A stretch of 64,000 bases of DNA from Pedobacter endophyticus (GTDB lineage: Bacteria; Bacteroidota; Bacteroidia; Sphingobacteriales; Sphingobacteriaceae), in contig NZ_CP064939.1 in the NCBI RefSeq assembly GCF_015679185.1, forward strand, positions 2,356,001 through 2,420,000. The letters run 5' to 3'. The position numbers were made by a program, and so were the translations under genes. The notes beneath the pieces are model-generated. The model searched no databases. It saw nothing but the letters and a program-made list of their open reading frames with translations, and was not told where the DNA came from. Position 1 is the stretch's first letter, and the number at the start of each line of letters is the position of its first letter. Shown in pieces: positions 1-8,275 of this stretch.

Positions 1-3000
1 CGTTATCGGCATTGCGTACCCAGGGTGTTTCTTCCAACAAAATTGCTTTCAATTCCGGGTTCTTCTCTAAATTCGACAAAAGCGATTGCCCGTTATTGGT
101 ATTTTGCCATTGGGTAAAAACAGTTTTAATTTTTGGCGACGAATTGATAATTCCGGTGGCAAAACTGTTAGCGTAAAACCTGCTAAAAGTCTGTTCCGCA
201 CATTCGTACGGATATTCCATTAAGTAAGGGAGCGCTTGTACAGCATACCAAACCGGGTTTGAGGTAAACTCGAATGTTAAACTGTGGTTGCGAAGCGTGT
301 TCGATCCTGCAGATTTCGCCAGTCTTTCGAAGTTAAAAAGCTTTGTTGTATTGGCACGAACACTTATCGGCATGCTTTCAGTCACCAACATTGCATTGGG
401 CAAAACGGGAATTGTGTTTTCCTCGCCATCGGTAAATTTGCCACTTTGCGCCGTAACTTTGTAATTAATGGCGCTTACGCCCGATGGGATAATTACTGTC
501 CATTTTAGAGCAGTATTGCCTTCATCATCAACTTCGAAAGTCCTATCGGCCCGGTTATTCGCTGCAAAAATTTCCAGCGGTTTTGCAGTCAGGGCATCGG
601 TTAGTGTCAGGCTTGCGTTGCCCATCAGCTTTTTTCCCGAAAGGTTGTTTAGCTTGGCACTTAACGAAATGGTGTCGCCCTCGCGAAAAAAACGCGGTGC
701 GTTAATGGCTATGGCCAGTTGCTTCTGGGTGATCAATTCTTTGGTAACATAGGCCGTTCTCAAATCTTTGGTATGCACAAAACCCATCAGTTTGTACCGT
801 GTTAAGCTTTGTGGTATGGTAAATTCAATTTTTATCTCGCCATTTTCGTCAGTTAGCAACTGAGGATAGAAAAATGCAAGTTCGTTGAAGTTTGTACGGG
901 TAACTATTTCGGGAGTTTTTCTGCGCAGCGACTCAACCTCCTGGCGCAAGCTTGGGTCTTTGCGTTCATCAGCGCTGATTTGCACCCCGGCTACTTTCCC
1001 CTGCAATGTAGATGAACCTCTAATTTGAATGCTGGCGGTTGTCTCCTTTTTTTTCTCTGCAGCATATCCTACAACAACCACTTCATTTAAAGCACTGTCG
1101 TCTTCCTTTAAAACAATATCGATGCGCTTTTTATTGCGAACCTGAATTTTTGATGTTTTATAACCGATATAGGAGCATGTCAGCGTTTCGTTAGGTTTGG
1201 CGTCGAGGCTAAAAATGCCGAAAACATTGGTGGTTGTAACCGATTTGTCTGATCTAACCGATACGCCGGGTAATACATAGCCTTTCTCATCAAACACCAC
1301 CCCGTAAACAGCACTTCCCTTTTCCAGCTCTTTCAGTTTCTGTTCGGCCTCGGGCACCAGCCCCTTTTTTGGGCGCTGTAAGTTGCTCATGTAATTGCGG
1401 TAACCAGTATTATAACCACCGAAATAGTTATAGCCAAATAAATTAAGACCTTCGTAATCGCGGGTCAGAAATGAAGTGTAACCTCCAACGTTTAAAAACC
1501 ACAAATAACGCTCGTTGGCAATATTATTAGCGTTGAAATTCCAGCTATAGTACATATAATTAAAGCTGGTTTGCAGATTGGTGTTCCATGCCATCTGTTT
1601 CAAATCGTCTAAACTCGCATCGTAAAGCGAAGCCACCATTTCGGCCATTTGCTTTTCGCCGTTCTTATTACTGATTTGTAGTTTCCACGTTTCTTTTTCG
1701 CCCGGTTGAAGCTTATCTCTAAAGCTGAGAAACTTTACATCAAGCTGCCTGGCCGAATCGATAATGGAAACGCGTTGCAGCGAACTGTAAGTGGTACCTT
1801 GGTAAACCATTGTAAACTGCACAGCAAAACCCTCGCTAAAATAAGCCTTTGGCGTTATCTTAATTATGCTTTGCTTTGGCGATACGTCTACCCAAACCTT
1901 TTCGGCAATACTGTCTCTGTAATAAACCTCGTAATAGGCTTTGCAGTTGTTTGCCAGGCCCGCCAAACGAAAATCTGCGCTTTCGGTGGGTTGAATGGTG
2001 ATTTTTTCGGGAGCAATCCACTCGATATTCGATTGTATTACCGCCGGCTGATCATTATAAACCACCACATACTTATCTACCTTAACAGTATCGTTCGCTT
2101 TGTTTATAGCCAACAGCTTGATGTTATAATAGCCCGGCCGAAGGATTTTCTTACTAAAGGTAAGGTATCCCTTCCCATTCTTAACTTCAAGATTTTGTTG
2201 TAACGCTACCGATTTGGCGGGCCACTTGCTCACTTCGAGCTCATTGTTGTAATCCTCGTTAGGGAAATCAGCCATAAAAGCTTCGCGGCTCATGGCGTAT
2301 TTTTCGGCATAAAAAGGACTTTTGTTCGTCAGCCTCGATGGTGCTTGTAGCAAAACCCATTCGGCCTTAACATCGGCTTTTATTAACGCGTTATTAAGGT
2401 TGGTTACCGAAAATGGAATGCTATCTACATTTTTGCTCAAGAAAAGCACCTGCTCTGCGCTAACACTAACGTTAATATCTTTCTGCCCTGCATTTATCGT
2501 TGTGGTTGTAGCCCGTGTTTCGCCATTTAAATCTGTTACTTCAACCTCAATGTCATAGCTGTAATTTTGTCTGACGTTAGTGGCTGATGCAAAAAAAGTA
2601 ATATCGAACCTGCCCCCTTTTTGGGTGCTGGTTTTACCAATAGCAATTTGTACCCGATCGAAAGCTTTCGAACCGTAAATAGCGAGCTGCTTTGCATAAT
2701 CTAACCTATAATCGTAAGCCGCCCTCCGGAAAATTTTGTAGGTTACCTTTGCCTCGTTTACGGCGTAGCCCGAAAATGCATTGGCCTTTCCCTCCACCTT
2801 TATACTATCGTTTAGCTTATATTTTTGATCGGGTTTGTTAAAAACAACCTCAAAAGTAGGTCGCTTGTATTCTTCAACCTGCACATAAATACTTCCATAA
2901 TCGGTATCAATTTGCATTTGGCCATTTAGTTTGCCCATCGGAATAGTAAAATCGCCCTTAAAAGTGCCAAACTCGTTGCTGATTACTTCTTTGGTTGCTA

Positions 3001-4882
3001 TTTTCTTCCCGTTTGCATCGTTAAAATCCACATCAACCAGTTTGCCTACCGCAATTTTAGTTGTACCATTGCCGGTAGCTAAACATAATCCTTTATAATA
3101 GATTGTTTGCCCCGGTCGATAAATTGGGCGATCGGTAAAAAGAATCACGCGTTCTTCATCATCGTCTCCGCGATAACCATAATAGCTGTTAATGTTGACG
3201 TTTAGCTCGTCGTTTCCATTTACTATCGCGGCGGAGTTCATATTTCTATTGCTTTCAACCGTACTGGCATAACCCTTTTCGTCGGTAACCATTAAAGCAC
3301 CCGCAACATATTTCCTCGTATTATAATCGAACCGGCGCTGCTGGATTTTTACATCTTTCAGCGGAGCGCCATCGCTTAATCGCGTGACAAAATATTCGAG
3401 CTTATCCATATTGCGCCTGTAATTAGCCGCCATTGCAGTAACCGTAAAATTAATGGTGCTGTATACGGTATCTTGCTGCGCACGGTTAATGGTTTGCGCA
3501 ATTAATTTATAGTTTCCAAAAGGCAGCCCGTCAACTTTGTCAATTAATGTATGCTTTTGGTAATCGTTTGTTTTGGGCACAACAGAAATCCAGCTCCTAA
3601 AAACTTTCTTTTTTTTGAGATAATTTAAAAATTCTGCCTTGCCCTTGAACTCGTCATACTCACTTTTAGCCTCCGTTTCTTTAAACAGTTTAAGTTCAAT
3701 GGTATCTACATTTTTATGCGTAAAAAGCAGCTGGGCAGGTTTGCCTGGCTGAATAAACTCCTTTATTTTAATGGAAAGTTCGCTCCGCCTTATCTGGCTA
3801 ATTAAACTTTGGGCGTTTTCTGCACCCATACTTTTCGGGTAGGCACTAATGGCCTTTTCGGCCAGCGCCACGGCAGTTACCAGATTTTGTTTATTGCTGT
3901 CGATTGCTACCCGCTCATTTTTGTGCATAGTGGCCTGTTCGAACAGAATATCGGCATAAACCTCAGTTCCGGCACTTTGCTCAGCCAAATTAGTTAGCGC
4001 CGCATAATAAAGTTCCCCATTATCGCCCACGTAATTGCTATGTACAAATTTTAGGCGTTGCAAATCAACATCGGACAGGGCAGTCAAATTGTTGTTGCGT
4101 TGATGAAAGGTAATCAGTTTCTTAAACAAGAGCAATGTCTGCGTTTTATACGATGTGCTGTCGTTACCTAACGGCATTGCTAAAAACGTTTGTCTGTTTC
4201 CAAACCAGCCGGGGCTACCCATATCAATCAGTTCATCATCGTTCTGGGTGAGCCCGATTTGTGAAATGGTAAGAACGTTGATCGCCCGGTGTGCCAACAA
4301 ATCATAGAGCGTAGGGCGAAAGCTGCGGTTGCTTTTATCGCCCGTTAAAACGCTCTCATAAACATCAAGCTTGGTGCGTTGCAACTGTTCGGTTTCTTTT
4401 ACTGATAGCAAGTAATATTTAATAATTTCATCGTTCAGTTTGTTGATATCCCAAACCTTTATGTCATCGCCTATGTCGCCCTGCACCTTGGTGCGTTTGC
4501 TCATCTGCCAACGGTTTTGCTGCAAATAGTTAAAATAGGTTTCGGCTAAAAGCGATTGCAGAATGCTCTTTTCGGGTTGCTCTGCTCGTTTAATGCTCTC
4601 GCGTAAATTTTGCAAAATGGCATCGAAAGCGTCTTCTTCCAGGTTGCTTTGAAACATCATCCGGTAAATGGTCGACTTAATCAGCAAAGGTGAATCGTGT
4701 TCTTTTTGCGCCTGAGCGTTTATTTTTTCTATCAGGGCCAGGGCTTCTTTTGGTTTTGCAAGAACTGCGATAGAATCGACCCGGTAAAAATCGTTGAGCG
4801 AATATTTGCGTTGAGCAAAAACAGGTAACGAAAACAGAAGCGCAAAGAAAAGGGTAGCGAAGAAGCGTAAAGATGAGCTCAT
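1..4882 (-). CDS. Alpha-2-macroglobulin family protein with SusC-type N-terminal module, C-terminus beyond window
   Basis: The open frame runs from an ATG at 4882 to the window edge, giving at least 1,627 residues without a stop. Residues 1 to about 24 form a signal peptide ending in VFAQ. An MG2-type segment (YRPGQTIYYKG) lies near residue 587. The thioester motif CAEQ, preceded by YPYE, is at residues 1561-1564, so the Cys and Gln of the thioester are both present. ETPWVRNA, typical of the macroglobulin alpha domain, is near the cut end. Between the MG region and the thioester domain, at about residues 1187-1300, lies a carboxypeptidase-regulatory-like beta domain followed by NEVVVVGY and GKVAGVQI. 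These are hallmarks of the SusC carboxypeptidase-like/TonB-plug junction, but no beta-barrel follows. Bacterial members are thought to trap attacking proteases at the cell envelope. The role here is inferred from the family. It is divergent from ribH. Confidence 0.9.
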   Translation of the reverse strand, partial: MSSSLRFFATLFFALLFSLPVFAQRKYSLNDFYRVDSIAVLAKPKEALALIEKINAQAQKEHDSPLLIKSTIYRMMFQSNLEEDAFDAILQNLRESIKRAEQPEKSILQSLLAETYFNYLQQNRWQMSKRTKVQGDIGDDIKVWDINKLNDEIIKYYLLSVKETEQLQRTKLDVYESVLTGDKSNRSFRPTLYDLLAHRAINVLTISQIGLTQNDDELIDMGSPGWFGNRQTFLAMPLGNDSTSYKTQTLLLFKKLITFHQRNNNLTALSDVDLQRLKFVHSNYVGDNGELYYAALTNLAEQSAGTEVYADILFEQATMHKNERVAIDSNKQNLVTAVALAEKAISAYPKSMGAENAQSLISQIRRSELSIKIKEFIQPGKPAQLLFTHKNVDTIELKLFKETEAKSEYDEFKGKAEFLNYLKKKKVFRSWISVVPKTNDYQKHTLIDKVDGLPFGNYKLIAQTINRAQQDTVYSTINFTVTAMAANYRRNMDKLEYFVTRLSDGAPLKDVKIQQRRFDYNTRKYVAGALMVTDEKGYASTVESNRNMNSAAIVNGNDELNVNINSYYGYRGDDDEERVILFTDRPIYRPGQTIYYKGLCLATGNGTTKIAVGKLVDVDFNDANGKKIATKEVISNEFGTFKGDFTIPMGKLNGQMQIDTDYGSIYVQVEEYKRPTFEVVFNKPDQKYKLNDSIKVEGKANAFSGYAVNEAKVTYKIFRRAAYDYRLDYAKQLAIYGSKAFDRVQIAIGKTSTQKGGRFDITFFASATNVRQNYSYDIEVEVTDLNGETRATTTTINAGQKDINVSVSAEQVLFLSKNVDSIPFSVTNLNNALIKADVKAEWVLLQAPSRLTNKSPFYAEKYAMSREAFMADFPNEDYNNELEVSKWPAKSVALQQNLEVKNGKGYLTFSKKILRPGYYNIKLLAINKANDTVKVDKYVVVYNDQPAVIQSNIEWIAPEKITIQPTESADFRLAGLANNCKAYYEVYYRDSIAEKVWVDVSPKQSIIKITPKAYFSEGFAVQFTMVYQGTTYSSLQRVSIIDSARQLDVKFLSFRDKLQPGEKETWKLQISNKNGEKQMAEMVASLYDASLDDLKQMAWNTNLQTSFNYMYYSWNFNANNIANERYLWFLNVGGYTSFLTRDYEGLNLFGYNYFGGYNTGYRNYMSNLQRPKKGLVPEAEQKLKELEKGSAVYGVVFDEKGYVLPGVSVRSDKSVTTTNVFGIFSLDAKPNETLTCSYIGYKTSKIQVRNKKRIDIVLKEDDSALNEVVVVGYAAEKKKETTASIQIRGSSTLQGKVAGVQISADERKDPSLRQEVESLRRKTPEIVTRTNFNELAFFYPQLLTDENGEIKIEFTIPQSLTRYKLMGFVHTKDLRTAYVTKELITQKQLAIAINAPRFFREGDTISLSAKLNNLSGKKLMGNASLTLTDALTAKPLEIFAANNRADRTFEVDDEGNTALKWTVIIPSGVSAINYKVTAQSGKFTDGEENTIPVLPNAMLVTESMPISVRANTTKLFNFERLAKSAGSNTLRNHSLTFEFTSNPVWYAVQALPYLMEYPYECAEQTFSRFYANSFATGIINSSPKIKTVFTQWQNTNNGQSLLSNLEKNPELKAILLEETPWVRNADN

Positions 4883-5005
4883 ATACAGGTTTTTAATAAG
4901 GATGGAAGGGGCACTGAAATTCCATAAGCGGATTAAAGTTTTTATCTGATGATTACGAATCTAGTTATTTCCAGATGAATTGTTACAAGCCTCATACATT
5001 TCGGT

Positions 5006-5036
5006 TTTTAACATTCGGGGCATAAGCTTATCTTTG
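5006..5036 (+). promoter_or_regulatory. ribH promoter, leaderless type
   Basis: TATCTTTG at 5029-5036 matches the Bacteroidota -7 consensus TAnnTTTG, with a T-rich -33 region at 5005-5009. Only four bases separate the box from the ribH ATG at 5041, so the predicted transcript starts at or next to the A of ATG. Confidence 0.55.
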
Positions 5037-5040
5037 CGCC

Positions 5041-5532
5041 ATGTCAAGTCAATTAAAAAATCTATCAGATTTCTCGCACACTACCGTTCCAAGTGGCGCA
5101 AACTACAAGTTCGGGATTATTGTGGCCGAGTGGAATGCTGAAATTACCGGTGCGCTGTATCATGGTGCGTTAAAAACTTTGCTCGATAATGGCGTAAAAG
5201 ACGAAAATATTATCTCGCTTCCCGTTCCCGGTAGCTTCGAATTAACAGGTGGTGCCGAAATTTTGCTGAGCAAGAGAAACGATATTGATGCAGTGATTTG
5301 TTTGGGTTGCGTTATTCAAGGCGATACCAAACATTTTGATTTTATTTGCGATGCCGTTGCGCAAGGCATTACCAACGTAGGCATTAAATATAGCAAACCT
5401 GTAATTTTTGGCGTTTTAACCACCAATAATTTAGCGCAGGCACAGGATAGAGCGGGTGGTAAACATGGCAATAAAGGCGACGAAGCGGCCATTACGGCGA
5501 TTAAAATGGCCGACTTTTCTGCCAACATTTAA
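5041..5532 (+). CDS. ribH: 6,7-dimethyl-8-ribityllumazine synthase
   Basis: This 163-residue protein is the usual length for lumazine synthase. The enzyme condenses 5-amino-6-ribitylamino-uracil with 3,4-dihydroxy-2-butanone 4-phosphate in the penultimate step of riboflavin synthesis. Family motifs seen are PGSFEL (residues 63-68), [14 protein letters not shown] (89-102) with the probable catalytic His98, and [11 protein letters not shown] near the C-terminus. It is cytosolic and normally assembles into pentamers or 60-mer shells. The ATG directly follows a -7 promoter box and has no ribosome-binding site, so it is probably translated from a leaderless mRNA. No other rib genes are nearby. Confidence 0.97.
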   Translation: MSSQLKNLSDFSHTTVPSGANYKFGIIVAEWNAEITGALYHGALKTLLDNGVKDENIISLPVPGSFELTGGAEILLSKRNDIDAVICLGCVIQGDTKHFDFICDAVAQGITNVGIKYSKPVIFGVLTTNNLAQAQDRAGGKHGNKGDEAAITAIKMADFSANI

Positions 5533-5585
5533 CCTTGTGTTTTAACAAACTATTTGTATCTTAGCGGTTTAAAATATTTCATCAG

Positions 5586-5708
5586 ATGAAAAAAGTAGCC
5601 ATCCTGTTATTGGCGGTGTTTTGCACCATTACCATTTTAGAATCTTGCTCAAGCAAGCTCTGCCCTGCTTATGGCTCGTACCCCGAAGGCAAACGCAGAA
5701 GAAACTAA
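5586..5708 (+). CDS. Small putative lipoprotein (40 aa)
   Basis: A short frame begins ATG AAA AAA GTA 53 bases after ribH. It encodes Lys-Lys, a hydrophobic stretch (VAILLLAVFCTITI), then LESCSS, a plausible lipobox with Cys21. The short mature part contains CPAYGSY and ends in a basic KGRRR-like tail (EGKRRRN). Tiny lipoproteins with a C-PAY motif are common in Bacteroidota and have no known function. The clean signal-peptide composition supports a real gene, but it is too short for certainty. It may be cotranscribed with ribH. Confidence 0.6.
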   Translation: MKKVAILLLAVFCTITILESCSSKLCPAYGSYPEGKRRRN

Positions 5709-5793
5709 GCGCTCAAACTACCATTCCTAATTTTTGGATCATTTGCAGAACTTTATCAGCCTGCAGTTGTTATCTGTGAAATAATATCATATC

Positions 5794-6126
5794 ATGACTT
5801 GGGTTAATTTAACTTCTTTGGATCAACTTAATGAGATAAAAGCTGCAAATGGCTATAGTCTTATTTTTAAACATAGTACCCGGTGTTCTATCAGCGCAAT
5901 GGCTAAAAGAAACTTCGAATTTAGCTGGGATGTGATCCCCGAAGATACTAAGCTTTACTTTTTAGACTTAATTGCTTACCGGGAGATCTCGAACGAAGTT
6001 TCGCATTTATTTCAGGTTACGCACCAATCGCCACAAATATTGCTGATTAAAGATGGCGACTGTGTTTTGGAAGCGTCGCACAGCGATATTTCGGCTGAAG
6101 AAGTTGCGGAAGTGATTGCTGCTTAA
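5794..6126 (+). CDS. ytxJ: Bacillithiol-system redox protein YtxJ (DUF2847)
   Basis: This 110-residue thioredoxin-fold protein has the YtxJ motif FKHSTRCSIS at residues 25-34, with a single reactive Cys31 where monothiol bacilliredoxins have TxC. A central QVTHQSPQ segment carries the cis-Pro. Family members are thought to remove bacillithiol from mixed disulfides in the cytosol. A YpdA-type bacillithiol disulfide reductase is encoded about 9 kb away at 14985-15968, which fits an organism making bacillithiol, although no bsh biosynthesis gene is in the window. It is transcribed alone, 85 bases after the small lipoprotein gene. No clear promoter box was found. Confidence 0.88.
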   Translation: MTWVNLTSLDQLNEIKAANGYSLIFKHSTRCSISAMAKRNFEFSWDVIPEDTKLYFLDLIAYREISNEVSHLFQVTHQSPQILLIKDGDCVLEASHSDISAEEVAEVIAA

Positions 6127-6241
6127 CACACTGTAAGACACACGCATATCACCAATCAACCGTTTAGGGCCTTAGAATTTCATCATAAATTACTGCTATT
6201 TTAATGGAAAATGGGGCTGTCTCAAAAGTTAAATTTTCCTC

Positions 6242-6261
6242 CCCAAAGGGATGCCTTTGGC
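6242..6261 (-). repeat. 20-bp dispersed palindromic repeat
   Basis: GCCAAAGGCATCCCTTTGGG occurs here on the minus strand and again exactly on the plus strand at 60010-60029 and 63347-63366. All three copies are intergenic. Confidence 0.65.
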
Positions 6262-6522
6262 ATAAATTTTCGGCCGAGTTAAATCCTATAGCTACTGGAT
6301 TCGCATTGCTTTTTATAACCTCTCTCTATCAACGTTTGGGTTAAAAGCAATGCCTTTGCTTTCCGTCTCCTCGAGGAGGATCTGTCCCGACTTTTCCTAT
6401 TGTGTAGATAGATCTGCTTTCGCCCATTCGTCATTTCCAAGCAGGTGGGAATCGTAATGCAAGGCACCGATTTTTTATGCATTAGGATCCCCGGTCGAGC
6501 TACCACTAACAGAAATAAGAAA

Positions 6523-6630
6523 GATCGTCATTGCCCCAAAGGGGCTACTTTGTAGCGAGGCACGAAGCAATCTCATTTCGTGAATTAGATTGCTTCAGCT
6601 CGCACAGACCCGGCCTCGCAATGACGATTG
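6523..6630. repeat. REP-like palindromic element (ATCGTCATTGC type)
   Basis: ATCGTCATTGC near 6524 is mirrored by GCAATGACGAT ending at 6629. Inside is a second hairpin, GAAGCAATCT with AGATTGCTTC arms around 6565-6595. The nested stems and the intergenic location are typical of a REP element. Confidence 0.65.
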
Positions 6631-7051
6631 ATGGAAAGAACTTTCATTCCAACTCCTTATGTTTTTCAAAAACTGACCTCTGAGGATGACGACCGTTCTT
6701 GTAAAACGCCATAAAACATGTTGTCAATTTCGTTATTCGGACTCGTAAGATGATGTTTCAAAGATGTGTCCCACACTAAAGGACTTTTCGGGAGGGGTGT
6801 ACAGACAGAACAGAAACCACCGCCATTAAAAGGGAGAGGTTTAAGGTGCTAAACAAAATCCGATAGCTATCGGATCTGCGCTTAGAGTTTTGCTTTCCTT
6901 TTGAGACGTCTTCATGCTGTAAACACTTCTCTGGTACCATTTTCGGCCTCGATTTTATTCGGCATCTTTCATGTTTTTTTTAGTTTTTATTCAAAACGAC
7001 TTGGTTTCCAATTATTTATTGCTTAAATTGTTTTGACCAAAACGAATTGTT

Positions 7052-7480
7052 ATGAAATCAGTAAAACAGCTTCTTGATACCAAAGAGGCCAGAATAGTTT
7101 CCGTAGCCGAAAGCATTTCAGTTTTAGACGCCTTAAAGGTAATGACTGAAAAAAACATCAGTGCTGTGCTGGTAATGGAAAACGAAAAGCTGCTAGGCAT
7201 TTTTACTGAACGCGACTATGCGAGGAAAATCATCCTACAGGGCAAGTCATCGAAAGATACGTTGATACGTGAAGCCATGACGCCCAATCCCATTTCTGTT
7301 ACGCTAAGCGACTCCATCGATCATTGCATGGAGCTCATGACCGAAAAACACATTCGCCACCTCCCAATTGTTGAAGAACGAGAGGTAAGGGGAATGGTTT
7401 CTATTGGCGATGTGGTAAAGTTTATTATAGCCGACCAAAAGCAAACCATTTCCCAACTAGAAAGCTACATCAGCGGTTAG
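7052..7480 (+). CDS. CBS domain pair protein
   Basis: This 142-residue protein consists almost wholly of two CBS motifs: residues about 14-68 (ending GIFTERDYARK) and about 77-130 (ending VSIGDVVKF). Stand-alone CBS pairs bind adenosine nucleotides or related ligands and act as energy or ligand sensors. The GIFTERD and MVSIGDVV segments are the normal ligand-contact ends. The partner is unknown. A membrane-protein gene follows nine bases later and is probably cotranscribed. It is preceded by the long repeat-filled interval 6127-7051. Confidence 0.88.
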   Translation: MKSVKQLLDTKEARIVSVAESISVLDALKVMTEKNISAVLVMENEKLLGIFTERDYARKIILQGKSSKDTLIREAMTPNPISVTLSDSIDHCMELMTEKHIRHLPIVEEREVRGMVSIGDVVKFIIADQKQTISQLESYISG

Positions 7481-7489
7481 CAACCGCTG

Positions 7490-8239
7490 ATGAAATGCTT
7501 AGTTTACCCTGCGGTAGCAATTGCAATAAATTTTGTTTTATTGCAGAGTTTTCCGATGGCAGGCGGTGGGGCCAGCCTGGGCGTACTGTTAACTATTCCC
7601 ATTATAGGCGTTTTCGCCGTGATCCTTGCGGTTATTCATTACTTTCTATCTAGAAAAAACAAGAGAATAAGGAATTTTCAAATTGCCGGAATCGCTGGAA
7701 CCGTGCTCATCAGTTACTTTTTATTTATCGGAGACGCGGGCAATATGCCCTTAAATATCATCGGAAGAATGCTTAACACTGCAAATCATTATAGTGAAAT
7801 CAAGTTAGGCGACTATTTTCTCGAACGAATACCCCAAAATCAAGAGAAAATAATAGCAGCGAAGAAAAAATTTAAAAGTAAGCTTCCGGATACCGCTTAT
7901 GTAATCAGAATATACAATCAGGCTGATTATTTGACCGATGAAACGATCGGAATTTATTATAAAAACGGCAAGCCAAAAGCGATAGATCAAAATGTTGAAA
8001 TACGCCCACTGAATAAGGGATTTGAATTAATTAGAATAAAAAAAAACGATAGCCTGAGTTTCATTTTAGATCCGCTATACAGTAAGATCGGCGAAAGTCA
8101 AATCAACGGCTTTACTGAACAAAATTTGAATGAAAAGAGCAAAAAGAAACTGATGCTTGCCGACATTGACCCAATTTATCGGAACAACACGCTAGAGCAT
8201 AGCTATTTTGCCTATCGAATGTATTATTGGCTGCTTTAG
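7490..8239 (+). CDS. Hypothetical membrane protein
   Basis: I do not recognise the family of this 249-residue protein. It has three hydrophobic segments at residues about 5-22, 29-53 and 64-84, with a GGGAS turn between the first two and a basic SRKNKRIR loop after the second. A hydrophilic C-terminal region of about 150 residues is rich in Lys and Asn. It begins nine bases after the CBS gene, so the two are likely one operon and the CBS protein may regulate it. It converges with the M28 peptidase gene. Confidence 0.7.
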   Translation: MKCLVYPAVAIAINFVLLQSFPMAGGGASLGVLLTIPIIGVFAVILAVIHYFLSRKNKRIRNFQIAGIAGTVLISYFLFIGDAGNMPLNIIGRMLNTANHYSEIKLGDYFLERIPQNQEKIIAAKKKFKSKLPDTAYVIRIYNQADYLTDETIGIYYKNGKPKAIDQNVEIRPLNKGFELIRIKKNDSLSFILDPLYSKIGESQINGFTEQNLNEKSKKKLMLADIDPIYRNNTLEHSYFAYRMYYWLL

Positions 8240-8275
8240 TCTCACCTCTGCACTTCGCTCTAAAACATAATCAGC

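Larger units (their letters stand above)
6219..6907. repeat. Gene-free 0.7 kb segment bounded by inverted repeats
   Basis: The 925 bases between ytxJ and the CBS gene contain no convincing gene. GTCTCAAAAG at 6219-6228 is perfectly repeated in inverse at 6898-6907. The interior holds several short palindromic elements, including those at 6242-6261 and 6523-6630, a degenerate copy of the GTCGTCAT repeat at about 6429-6500, and CCGATAGCTATCGG near 6860-6874. It could be a MITE-like unit or simply a pile-up of repeats. No target-site duplication was established. Confidence 0.4.

Noticed and set aside
1706..2203. 165-residue plus-strand frame inside the macroglobulin gene
   Set aside because: The minus strand encodes continuous macroglobulin-like sequence in this stretch, so this frame is a shadow.
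6279..6506. 75-residue minus-strand frame in the interval after ytxJ
   Set aside because: It lies wholly within repeat-derived palindromic DNA, is Arg/Lys/Ser-rich, and has no signature or ribosome-binding site.
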